DNA from: Terrimonas ginsenosidimutans
GTDB taxonomy: Bacteria > Bacteroidota > Bacteroidia > Chitinophagales > Chitinophagaceae
Assembly: GCF_022012415.1 (NCBI RefSeq)
Contig: NZ_JAKLTR010000008.1
Span: forward strand, 124,001-188,000
DNA: 64,000 nucleotides
Direction of reading: 5' to 3'
In this document: positions 7,892 to 16,139 of the stretch, piece by piece
Layout: the number at the start of each line of letters is the position of its first letter
Position numbering within the stretch: position 1 is the first letter of the stretch
Notes under the pieces: generated by a model
Told to the model about the DNA's origin: nothing
Database searches by the model: none
What the model saw: only the letters and a program-made list of their open reading frames with translations
Made by a program: the position numbers and the translations under genes

Positions 7892-7943
7892 CCCGGCATC
7901 TTCCGCTTAACAGAAGTCCATTTTCGGATTGAGGAGATGCCGG
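7892..7943. repeat. REP-like hairpin (CCGGCATCTYCC word)
   Basis: CCGGCATCTTCC at the left and GGAGATGCCGG at the right form an inverted pair with a loop of about 28 nt. Related CCGGGATGACA words follow at about 8060 and 8128. Confidence 0.55.
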
Positions 7944-8268
7944 ATCAACTATTCTTAAGATTGTTATTTATTTAAAATTGGTCCGGCATAGTGCCGTTGG
8001 GGGGAAGATGCTCGTCCCGGGTCTGCGTCGTTTAGAATTGTTATAGTATGAAATTTGGGCCGGGATGACATGGAGGCTTCCTTTTTGCTTTAATGGAAAT
8101 AGTAGTTTATCCTCAAAAATCCGGAGACCGGGATGACATTGAGATTCTTTGAAGGATTTGATAAAGGCAAAAGAAATGATCTCTTTAAAAAATTTAACCC
8201 ATGATACTTGCATGTACATAACAAATAACAAAATGGTCTTGTCTAAATTCAAAGCAGTTTTCTGGGGC

Positions 8269-11200
8269 CTATATCCTCTTCCTCCTCACAAACAAAATCC
8301 CACCCAACACCAGCACCGCTCCTCCAACCCACCAGATCCACGCCGTTGATCTTTTTTCGACCACCACAGGAGATGTATCCCCCATCAAGACCAGCCCCGC
8401 CCAATAAGGTGGCGCCAGCATTCTTCCTTTAGCTGATGCGAGATAATTAAGTTTTGCCTGACGCAATGCTTCATCCTTATCCATCCCTTTCAAGAGATGA
8501 TCATAGAATGATTCCATCAGCAATGTACTTGCCTTTTCATCGATCATCCATAATCCCGTGACCATGCTCTCACTTCCCGCATAGTTGAATGCATGCGCCA
8601 GTGAGATCATTCCCTCCCCATCCTGGTAACCCGGCTTTCCTGATTCGCACGCTGTAAGCACGGCGAGTTCAGAACGCAGATCACAATTATACAATTCATG
8701 CAGAAAAAGTGAATTGGCTTCTCCTTCATCATTCTTTGAAAAGATCAAACGGGAGAATTCAGGTTGCAGGTTATTGGATTCCGCATGCGTACCGATATGA
8801 ATGATCTTATTCTGCCCCGCATGCTCTTTGAATGAGGAAGCAGTCGACGCATTGTTGACATACGCTGTTCCACCAAACAAGGACTGGGCTTTCTCCACGA
8901 AATCAAGCGTGAAAGGCTGCGGTAATAACCTGATATAAGAACGGTCCAGTTGAAACGAATCTTTCACCGTAGCTGCATACTGCTTCTTTCCTTCTTCCAA
9001 AAAGCCCGGCGCAAATGCAACGAAGTTGCCAGGCATTCCCGATGAAGTCTTCTGCTGACCTACCAGCGTAAGTGTATAATGATACGAAAATGTATACGTG
9101 GAAAGAAGACTGGAAGAGACGAGCTCTTCATATCCATTTATCTTTTTCGGCGTAAGTATTTCAAAGTTCAGATTGAATAGAATTCCATCGGGTATCAGAA
9201 TGATCTTCTTCGTATGAATATGCTGCGCCAGTGGCTGCCATAATTGCTGGTACAATTCATGCAACACACCTGTCACTTTCTTTGTATCTGCGCCATAATC
9301 AGCAATTATGCGAATACTGCTATCCAGTCCGGATGGCTTCAGTGCAACCCAATGTCTTTGATTCCGGTCTGCAACCAGGGCATACAATTGCTTGTCGACA
9401 AACATGTATCTTACCAGCGTACTATTTTGCGGCAACGATTGTTGCACGTCCGGCACTGATTTCACCAGAGAGCCATAACGCATGCGGTAGTATTCCGGGT
9501 GATCTTTTTTCAATGATGCAACAAACAGATCCCAATCTTTGACGGCCGCAAAATAACGCTGCATCGCTTCTGCATCACCGTTACCGCTTGTAAGCGATAC
9601 CTGCAGCGCTGCCTTCAGCTCTTTCTCTTTCTGCTGCACTGCCAAAGGCACATGCGCAAAACGGACCGAATCTGATTTATCCAACCGGGAACGGATCCTG
9701 TAATAGGTTCCTGATTCCTGGAGATCGATCAGTTGATTGATGTAAGCCTGATCATTTGTCAACTCATACAGATCAAGCGTGATCTTTTTAATGAACTGCA
9801 ACAACTCGGCATGGCCAGCCATCATCACACTTATATCTTTCGCTTCACGGATCACAGACTTCCTGCGTTCAATAATGCTGATGGCACTATTAAGTTCCTC
9901 CAGCAGCTGTGACAGCGTCTTCTTATTTTTATTTTTCAGGAGGTAGTATTCTGCCTTTGCCTTCAGCAATACCGCTTCCGGCTTTTTCAATTCGATCTTG
10001 ATCGAGTCTAGCAGGCTTGTACTGTTACTGATCTCTGCCTGCACGATCTGCAATCCCTGTTTGCTATAATCCAGTGACTGCTTAAATTTCCCCGCCTTTA
10101 AGTGTAGTTCGGCCAGGTTGGTAAGCTGATAGAAATACATAAGGGTTTTCGTTCCCTGCGTCCGTTTGATATAATCCGCGCCTTTGCTGGCTTTGCTCAG
10201 CGCTATATCGAACTGGCCATTATCTACATAGAACGAAGCGGCATTCCTCAAAAACTCCAGGTAGATATCATCATACTCCCCCTGTAAAGAAGACTCGTAC
10301 AGACTATCCGCTTTTTGATAATAAAGTGATGCTTTCTTATTATCATGTTGTTCTTCATATAAAAGTGCCAGCGAATTACATGCATCAGCCTGCCAGAAAA
10401 GATAATCTCCGTCGAGTTTGGTAATATTATCCAAACCAGTTCGGAGATAAAGCAATGCATTCGCATGATCCTTCATCGCAAGGTATAACTGCCCCAGTAA
10501 GATCTGCGATTGATACACAGCAGCGGGCTCTTTTTCCAGATGCTTTTGCTTTTGTTCATAAGAATACCATTCCAGGCTCAACGCCTGTGAATAATCACCA
10601 AGATCTTTATAGATGCCTCCCAGGTTATCGATCGCCATGTATTGAAACCCTTCCGCACCGGTTTTCTTTGGAATGGATTCAGGAATGGAAAGATAGATGC
10701 GAAGGTTCTCAATACAGGCCCGCATCGTCTCTATCGCTTTCTGCGTTCTCCCCTGCACGCCATAGATCGCACACATATTATTCTGCAGAACGGCGGGACG
10801 GTAATACCTGTTAATAGGTGTGCTGTCTGTCCGTGCAAGTGCTTTTAATGCCATATCAAAGAAATAGAGCGAGCTATCCAGCTTGGACGCCATCCACATT
10901 CCACTGGCCATATTGTTTGCGGCTGAATAAAAACTTTCGGGATCTGCATCAGGATGACTAAGGTAAAATGAGATGGCTTTACGACGATGGAATTGCGACA
11001 GGTTCATGTCTCCATTACGAAAAGCGAAGGTGCCCATATCACTGTCAAGCGCTGCCAGAAAATTCTGCCGGGGAGATGATAGCTTTTCTTCCAGCTTGTA
11101 TGCCTGTTGTGAAGTCCTGTATGCCTGGTCAAGCTTGTCCACTGAAGCATAATATTCCGCCAGCTCTCCATACATTTTAGGAAGGGCATTTGTTGCATTT

Positions 11201-11490
11201 GCATTAGCCGTGGCCTTATCTATAAGCGTCCTGATCTTCTTTTCCGCAGTAGCGGGCGAGCCAAGTTGTTCTTCGACGCGACCAACATACATAATATAAG
11301 CCGGCAGAGAATCGTAAGCCTGTTGTTGGAATAATGCGTTCAGTTTAGCCTGTAATACTGAGTCTGCATATTTGTAGGATTTCTCACGGAGCGCTTTTTC
11401 CAGCAGGCCTTTTGTATCCGGCTGTTGTGCCATGGACGTCCCGGCCAGCACTATAAGTAATGCCAGTAATAAGGTGGTTTGTTTGATCAC
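8269..11490 (-). CDS. Exported TPR-CHAT protein (caspase-like peptidase) with C-terminal membrane anchor
   Basis: The 1073-residue product starts with a signal peptide (LLLALLIVLAGTSMAQQ), then TPR repeats over roughly residues 30-560, a linker, and a CHAT domain (about 700-1035). The catalytic pair is visible: His in HIGTHA (near residue 902) and Cys in LTACESG (near residue 948). A single transmembrane helix at about 1050-1068 and the basic tail RRKRI end the protein, so the peptidase should face the periplasm. The start is GTG, 5 nt after the stop of the anti-sigma-like gene, so it is the third gene of a sigma/anti-sigma/CHAT operon. CHAT proteins are caspase-like proteases often activated through their TPRs. 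The substrate here is unknown; the membrane partner encoded next door is a natural candidate. Confidence 0.9.
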   Translation of the reverse strand: MIKQTTLLLALLIVLAGTSMAQQPDTKGLLEKALREKSYKYADSVLQAKLNALFQQQAYDSLPAYIMYVGRVEEQLGSPATAEKKIRTLIDKATANANATNALPKMYGELAEYYASVDKLDQAYRTSQQAYKLEEKLSSPRQNFLAALDSDMGTFAFRNGDMNLSQFHRRKAISFYLSHPDADPESFYSAANNMASGMWMASKLDSSLYFFDMALKALARTDSTPINRYYRPAVLQNNMCAIYGVQGRTQKAIETMRACIENLRIYLSIPESIPKKTGAEGFQYMAIDNLGGIYKDLGDYSQALSLEWYSYEQKQKHLEKEPAAVYQSQILLGQLYLAMKDHANALLYLRTGLDNITKLDGDYLFWQADACNSLALLYEEQHDNKKASLYYQKADSLYESSLQGEYDDIYLEFLRNAASFYVDNGQFDIALSKASKGADYIKRTQGTKTLMYFYQLTNLAELHLKAGKFKQSLDYSKQGLQIVQAEISNSTSLLDSIKIELKKPEAVLLKAKAEYYLLKNKNKKTLSQLLEELNSAISIIERRKSVIREAKDISVMMAGHAELLQFIKKITLDLYELTNDQAYINQLIDLQESGTYYRIRSRLDKSDSVRFAHVPLAVQQKEKELKAALQVSLTSGNGDAEAMQRYFAAVKDWDLFVASLKKDHPEYYRMRYGSLVKSVPDVQQSLPQNSTLVRYMFVDKQLYALVADRNQRHWVALKPSGLDSSIRIIADYGADTKKVTGVLHELYQQLWQPLAQHIHTKKIILIPDGILFNLNFEILTPKKINGYEELVSSSLLSTYTFSYHYTLTLVGQQKTSSGMPGNFVAFAPGFLEEGKKQYAATVKDSFQLDRSYIRLLPQPFTLDFVEKAQSLFGGTAYVNNASTASSFKEHAGQNKIIHIGTHAESNNLQPEFSRLIFSKNDEGEANSLFLHELYNCDLRSELAVLTACESGKPGYQDGEGMISLAHAFNYAGSESMVTGLWMIDEKASTLLMESFYDHLLKGMDKDEALRQAKLNYLASAKGRMLAPPYWAGLVLMGDTSPVVVEKRSTAWIWWVGGAVLVLGGILFVRRKRI

Positions 11491-11495
11491 ACAAT

Positions 11496-12227
11496 TTATT
11501 TTATAGCAGAAAGAAGTTCTTCTTTTCGTGGATGCTTTGTTTGCTGTAAAAAAGGAACAGCGTCAGCCGTTTTATTTTGCTTGAGTAAACTTAACGCGAG
11601 GAACCAGTTAGCATCAGACTGGAATGCCGTGTTGTTTAAAGAAAGTGTTTGTTTCAGAAAATGAGCGGCACTATCCGGCTGGTCCATCGAAAGAAAGGCC
11701 AGTCCCGTAAAATAATTCAGCGTATCGTTCAGCGGACGCTCCTTCAGCAAAGGTCGCCAAACGCTAACGGCTTCTTTGAACTTTCCTGAACGATACTGGA
11801 TCATACCGAGATTGAATTCATATTCAGCAGAGCTTCCCATCGTTGTAGCAAGTCCCGGATCAGATTCAAAATATTGTGCAAACAATTTCTCTCCACTGCT
11901 TTTACTTCTGGAAACGAACAAACCAACAACGATCAGTAATGCCACCGCAGCGGCAGCAGAAAACCAATAGATGCGTGAGTTGTTCCTGCGAACAGGGGTA
12001 TTGATCTGATTGGGTAACTGCTGATGGAATTGTTTCAGCTTTTGCTCCAATGCGGATTCTTTGATACCGACAGCAATCGTCTGTACATGCTGCACTTTAG
12101 CACGCAGGGATTGGTCAGCGTTTATTCTTGCTTCAAAAGCATATAGTTCTTCCGGCGGCATATCGCCAGCGATGTACTGCTCGATCAGCTCCCATTCTTC
12201 CTGTGGTATTGGATCAACGTTGTTCAT
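11496..12227 (-). CDS. Membrane-anchored TPR protein, anti-sigma-factor-like
   Basis: The 243-residue protein has a cytoplasmic N-terminus (EEWELIEQYIAGDMPPEELY and FEARINADQSLRAKVQ, the usual look of Bacteroidota anti-sigma N-termini). A single transmembrane helix follows (WFSAAAAVALLIVVGLFV, about residues 88-106). The periplasmic part has two or three TPR-like repeats (EFNLGMIQYRSGKFKEAVSV, FLALSLLKQNKTADAVPFL). It overlaps the sigma gene by 4 nt (ATGA) and precedes the CHAT gene by 5 nt. The likely job is to hold the sigma factor inactive and sense a periplasmic signal through the TPRs. There is no zinc-finger motif, so this is not a ZAS-type anti-sigma factor. Confidence 0.75.
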   Translation of the reverse strand: MNNVDPIPQEEWELIEQYIAGDMPPEELYAFEARINADQSLRAKVQHVQTIAVGIKESALEQKLKQFHQQLPNQINTPVRRNNSRIYWFSAAAAVALLIVVGLFVSRSKSSGEKLFAQYFESDPGLATTMGSSAEYEFNLGMIQYRSGKFKEAVSVWRPLLKERPLNDTLNYFTGLAFLSMDQPDSAAHFLKQTLSLNNTAFQSDANWFLALSLLKQNKTADAVPFLQQTKHPRKEELLSAIK

Positions 12228-12796
12228 GCTTTTTTATTTAGCATTTCCTTTAGCTGTTGGATACAGCGGTATTTATTGTTTTTCGCCGTTGCCTCTGTCC
12301 AGTTCATCTGATCGGCGATATCCTTCATTGATGCATCATCGTAATAGAACAGTGTCAGTATCTTTCTGCAGTTCTCTCCAAGTTTACCGAAGTACTTTTT
12401 AACTGCGGCGATGTTTTCATCCAGGAATGAATCCTGTTCATCTGTTGTTCTTCCTTCGGGCATTGCGGTGCTATCGATCCGGACAACTTTTGTGTGATGT
12501 GCAGAGCGAAGCTGGTCCATCCATTTATTTTTCGCCACCTGGAACAGGTAGGCTTCCAGCGATGCATTTCCGAGCAGCTGGAATTTACCCAGCTGAATAT
12601 TTCGCCATACAGCGATGAACGCCTCCTGGAACACATCCTTTGCCTGATCAGGAGTGCCGCTGTTATTCACCACAAAGTTCTCCACCTTGTAATAATTCGC
12701 GTGATATAACTGCTGAAGGACGATTTCGTCATTGGCCTTCAACGCCTGGAGCTGCTCTTGCGCAGCGATATGTGGTACAACACTGTCTTGGCCCAT
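12224..12796 (-). CDS. ECF-type RNA polymerase sigma-70 factor
   Basis: This is 190 residues. Region 2 is seen in DQAKDVFQEAFIAVWRN (about 50-67) with the core-binding and melting segment through AYLFQVAKNKWMDQLR. Region 4 is LGENCRKILTLFYYDDASM followed by KDIADQMNWTEATAKNNKYR (about 138-180), a helix-turn-helix for the -35 element. It is the first gene of the three-gene operon with the TPR anti-sigma-like and CHAT genes. It is probably released by signal-dependent loss of its membrane partner and may activate its own operon. I could not identify its target promoters. Confidence 0.9.
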   Translation of the reverse strand: MGQDSVVPHIAAQEQLQALKANDEIVLQQLYHANYYKVENFVVNNSGTPDQAKDVFQEAFIAVWRNIQLGKFQLLGNASLEAYLFQVAKNKWMDQLRSAHHTKVVRIDSTAMPEGRTTDEQDSFLDENIAAVKKYFGKLGENCRKILTLFYYDDASMKDIADQMNWTEATAKNNKYRCIQQLKEMLNKKA

Positions 12797-12868
12797 TGGG
12801 AATCAAATTCGGCCAAAAGTTAATTATTTATTTTTCATTATCTGTACATTATGACACATTGTTGCGGG

Positions 12869-12962
12869 TAAGGAACGCGGCGATCGCGGCGATACGCGGC
12901 GGACGCGGCGAAAACAGCCATGACAAATATTGTATTTCGTTGCGCTCGCCGCGTTCCTTATG
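12869..12962. repeat. Word hairpin (GGAACGCGGCG family)
   Basis: The left arm at 12870-12913 reads AAGGAACGCGGCG followed by further GCGGCG words. The right arm at 12935-12961 ends CGCTCGCCGCGTTCCTTA. It lies between the 3' end of the lipoprotein gene and the sigma gene. It belongs to the same family as 18135-18259 and 20016-20137. Confidence 0.8.
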
Positions 12963-12992
12963 CGCCAGTTGAACTCGGGAGATCACCATGCA

Positions 12993-13769
12993 TCAGGTAT
13001 GCCCCAGTCTTGGATCGTCATAATAATCATTGACCAGGTCGGGTCTGTCGCGCAGGATCTCAGCGAGTTTTACTTTCTGTTCGGTCCTGTTCCCAGGTGT
13101 GGGTTCAGTATAATTGTTCCAGAAGATCAACCCGGTTGGTGTAAGTTCTATCGAGCCGGCTTCTCCGTCAGCTTCCTCATCATCCATTTTTTTTGCTTCA
13201 GCCGCATTGGTTGTACTGATTGTCACGGTGTTGCATGGCCCCGCAATGCGATGTGCTTCACCTGCCTCATAAATGCTTACAGACAGGATCTGTTCATACT
13301 CTCCTGCTGTCACGATCGTCATTTTGGCGCCATCCGGAAATATGATCGTTCGCCTCACACCATGACGGTCCTTGATGTGCTTTCCATTCAGGTTTTCATG
13401 ATTTCCTGATAGAATGCCGGTTTGCCCTGATTGCGACACCAGGCCCCAAAACTCCAGTTTAAAGGTTGGATACGACTCGTGAAAGATCTTTATATGGGCG
13501 TTCAGTTTGATCAGGATCTGCCCGCCGCCACTTGTCCGGTAGTTATATACCCCTTCGGCCGCATCGAAATTCAGCTTGCCTTTGGGATCTACCACCAGTC
13601 CGCATTCATTCTTCCGCTCTGCAGCCTCTTTATCCTTTTTGCAGGAGGAAAACAGCAGGATCATCAATAGAAAGAACCCGCACCAGGTCTTACTCATCAT
13701 AAGAGTAGTGCTCAAAGCCCGGCGAGAGCCAGTGCTCCGGGAGTATGGAGAGATCTTAAATCTTGTCAT
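12993..13769 (-). CDS. Lipoprotein of unknown function
   Basis: From the ATG at 13769 it is 258 residues, with a hydrophobic segment and lipobox (GFFLLMILLFSSC) followed by KKDKEA. Two other starts are possible: an upstream in-frame codon at 13799, and ATGATG at 13700/13697, which would give a conventional short signal peptide. I prefer 13769 because AAATAAACGAT just upstream suits Bacteroidota initiation, but 13700 is nearly as good. The mature part (NECGLVVDPKGKLNFDAAEG, GGGQILIKLNAHIKI, FPDGAKMTIVTAGEY) looks beta-rich and contains no family I recognise. It is a single gene ending at a word hairpin. Confidence 0.7.
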   Translation of the reverse strand: MTRFKISPYSRSTGSRRALSTTLMMSKTWCGFFLLMILLFSSCKKDKEAAERKNECGLVVDPKGKLNFDAAEGVYNYRTSGGGQILIKLNAHIKIFHESYPTFKLEFWGLVSQSGQTGILSGNHENLNGKHIKDRHGVRRTIIFPDGAKMTIVTAGEYEQILSVSIYEAGEAHRIAGPCNTVTISTTNAAEAKKMDDEEADGEAGSIELTPTGLIFWNNYTEPTPGNRTEQKVKLAEILRDRPDLVNDYYDDPRLGHT

Positions 13770-13882
13770 ATCGTTTATTTTTTGATGAAGGCCGCACAAT
13801 GTGCCCTTTAGGGATATCGGCAGGGTGAAGAAAAGGTCATCAACTTAGGTCAGGAATTCGAAGCATTTTTTGAATTTGAGGG

Positions 13883-13990
13883 TCGTAAGAGCAACGCAGC
13901 GGGCGCAAAGGATCGCAACGGGCGCAAAGAGACCCGTCTTTGATGAGGATTTCGTTGCGTTTGCGGGCCCGCTGCGTTACTCCTAGGCCG
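13883..13990. repeat. Word hairpin (GCAACGCAGCGGGCGCAAAG family)
   Basis: The left arm, 13883-13929, has AACGCAGCGGGCGCAAAG and a second GCAACGGGCGCAAAG. The right arm, 13951-13990, has TTCGTTGCGTTTGCG and GCCCGCTGCGTTACTCCTA. It lies in the divergent gap between the lipoprotein and the TetR gene. Confidence 0.8.
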
Positions 13991-14076
13991 GCCAACTGAG
14001 AAGATTTACGGACTGGCCGAACATTTACGCGCTTCAGGGGTTATTAATTTCAATCTTATCATTCAAATTCTACACT

Positions 14077-14736
14077 ATGGAGCAGGTACAGGACACTTTT
14101 ACGACTGCAGTCGACGCCCGTATTATCCAGGCTTACAAAGAGTTTTTACTGAACAATGGTCACCAGCCAGCCTCTGTTTTCAAATTTGCCAAAGAGCTGG
14201 GGATCTCCGAAGAGGAATTCTACCGCCATTTTGGGTCTTTTGAAGGGGTGGAAAACAGGATCTGGGCAGATTTCATCAGAAATGTGATCGCTCCGCTTGA
14301 AACCGATGAGGGTTTCCACAGCTTTTCGGCGAGGGAAAAGATCCTCACTTTCTATTTCGCCCTGTTTGAAGAATTGAAAAAATCGAGAAGCTTCGTTCTC
14401 TTGCAGCTGAAAAACCATCGCAAGCTCGAGTTCACACCGTCTTTTCTACGCGATTTCAAGAGCATATATGAACAATTTATATCAGGCATTATCGATCAGG
14501 GTAAAGCCGCCGGTGAAGTGGCCAAACGCCCATTCTTCGATAAACGATACGCCGGCGTATTCTGGTTCCACCTGGGATTCCTGTTACTGTTCTGGCGCGA
14601 TGACAACAGCTCCGGCTTTGAAAAGACGGATGCCGCCATTGAAAAATCCGTGAACCTGGCATTCGACCTGATCGGTAAGGGCGCACTGGATTCCGCATTC
14701 GATTTTGCCAAATTCATTTACCAGACAAAAGCATAA
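14077..14736 (+). CDS. TetR-family transcriptional regulator
   Basis: This is 219 residues. The N-terminal helix-turn-helix is SVFKFAKELGISEEEFYRHF (about residues 28-48), as in TetR regulators, and the rest is an all-helical ligand domain that I cannot assign to an effector. It overlaps the following UbiB/AarF-like gene by one base (TAATG), so the two are made together. The regulator probably controls this pair and perhaps membrane-lipid or quinone genes; that is inference from the neighbour. Confidence 0.85.
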   Translation: MEQVQDTFTTAVDARIIQAYKEFLLNNGHQPASVFKFAKELGISEEEFYRHFGSFEGVENRIWADFIRNVIAPLETDEGFHSFSAREKILTFYFALFEELKKSRSFVLLQLKNHRKLEFTPSFLRDFKSIYEQFISGIIDQGKAAGEVAKRPFFDKRYAGVFWFHLGFLLLFWRDDNSSGFEKTDAAIEKSVNLAFDLIGKGALDSAFDFAKFIYQTKA

Positions 14737-16058
14737 TGGAAGAATCAAACAGCAAACCCCGCAGCAAAGAATTTGAAAAGATCCCTGTGACCAAAGTGCA
14801 GCGGGCAACAAAATTTGTGGGCACCGGTGTGAAGATCGGCTCCAATTACCTGAAGCATTACGCAAAGAAACTGGTCAACCCTGATCTTACGAAGGAACAG
14901 CTTCATGAAGACAATGCCCGTGATATCTACAGATCTCTTTCAGAACTCAAAGGCAGCGCGCTGAAGGTTGCGCAAATGCTCAGCATGGATAAGAACCTGC
15001 TGCCTGCCGCTTACCAGCAACAGTTTGCCATGGCGCAATACAGCGCGCCACCGCTCTCCTTTCCGCTGGTGGTCCGCACCTTTCAAAAAAACTTCGATAA
15101 AACGCCGGAGCAGATCTTTGATACTTTCTCCAGGAATGCAAGCAATGCTGCGTCTATGGGGCAGGTACACAAAGCAACGCTCAATGGAAAGCAACTGGCG
15201 GTGAAGATCCAGTACCCGGGCATTGCAGACAGTGTAAAATCTGATCTGGCCATGGTAAAGCCGATCGCTTTATCCATGTTCAAGTTAAACCCTGTCGAAT
15301 ATGATGAATACATGAAGGAAGTGGAAATGCGGATGATGGAAGAAACAGATTATGTACTGGAGCTTGAACGCTCGGTGGACATCTCGACCCAAAGCGCACA
15401 CATTCCCCATCTTCATTTCGCAAAATATTATCCTGAGCTTTCCTGCAGCAAGATCCTGACGATGGACTGGATGGAAGGAAGACCGATGGGAGATGTAAAA
15501 ACGGCTGAACTACCCGGGAATAAGAACCAGGAGATCGGGCAGGCATTGTGGGATTTTTATGATTTCCAGATCCATCAATTGAAAGCCGTGCATGCAGATC
15601 CTCATCCGGGCAACTTCATCATTACACCTGATCATCAATTAGGCATCATCGATTTTGGATGCGTAAAAGTGATCCCTGAAGCTTTTTACGATACGTATTT
15701 CCAGTTACTCGATCCGCATCTGCTCAAAGATGAAGAACGGACAACTGCGTTGTTCTATAAGCTGCGATTTATCCATGAAGATGATTCGCCGGAAGAAAAG
15801 AAATTGTTTATAGAGATCTTCTCGAAACTGGTGGAATTATTGGCAAGACCATTTGCTGCTGAAACATTCGACTTCAGCGATAGAAGTTACTTTGAAGAAG
15901 TGTATCGTTTTGGAGAGGAAGTGTCTGCACTGAAACCCCTTCGTGAGTCAAAGAAAGTGAGAGGAGTGAGAGATGCGCTGTATATCAATAGAACTTACTT
16001 TGGATTGTACAATATGCTGCATGAATTAAAGGCGAAAGTCAGGACAGGCGGGTCTTAA
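14736..16058 (+). CDS. ABC1/AarF/UbiB-family atypical kinase
   Basis: The 440-residue protein contains the ABC1 family marks. LKGSALKVAQMLS (near residue 72) is the KxGQ region, ASMGQVHKATLNGKQLAVKI (near 140-160) is the Ala-rich loop and ATP-lysine strand, and HADPHPGNFII (near 287) and IIDFGCVK (near 305) are the catalytic and metal-binding loops. The usual KxGQ appears here as KVAQ, with alanine in place of glycine. Relatives support quinone or isoprenoid lipid handling through ATPase rather than protein-kinase activity. It is translationally coupled to the TetR gene. No transmembrane C-terminus like that of E. coli UbiB is present. Confidence 0.9.
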   Translation: MEESNSKPRSKEFEKIPVTKVQRATKFVGTGVKIGSNYLKHYAKKLVNPDLTKEQLHEDNARDIYRSLSELKGSALKVAQMLSMDKNLLPAAYQQQFAMAQYSAPPLSFPLVVRTFQKNFDKTPEQIFDTFSRNASNAASMGQVHKATLNGKQLAVKIQYPGIADSVKSDLAMVKPIALSMFKLNPVEYDEYMKEVEMRMMEETDYVLELERSVDISTQSAHIPHLHFAKYYPELSCSKILTMDWMEGRPMGDVKTAELPGNKNQEIGQALWDFYDFQIHQLKAVHADPHPGNFIITPDHQLGIIDFGCVKVIPEAFYDTYFQLLDPHLLKDEERTTALFYKLRFIHEDDSPEEKKLFIEIFSKLVELLARPFAAETFDFSDRSYFEEVYRFGEEVSALKPLRESKKVRGVRDALYINRTYFGLYNMLHELKAKVRTGGS

Positions 16059-16139
16059 AAAAAGATTGGCCTTTGCGTTCTCCGCGATACTCCTACGCTA
16101 TTGTTGTCTTAGAGTGGATCATAGTGTAATATTGGTTGC

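Larger units (their letters stand above)
7131..8268. other. Non-coding stretch with repeats
   Basis: I see no real gene here. The stretch contains the right 53-bp direct repeat, a block of imperfect TCCCAGAAAG words at about 7586-7653, a REP-like hairpin at 7892-7943 and two CCGGGATGACA words near 8060 and 8128. The two short frames overlapping 7968-8349 look spurious. Confidence 0.5.

Noticed and set aside
7968-8252. 94-codon minus-strand frame
   Set aside because: It crosses REP-like CCGGGATGACA words and overlaps an opposing spurious frame; no domain.
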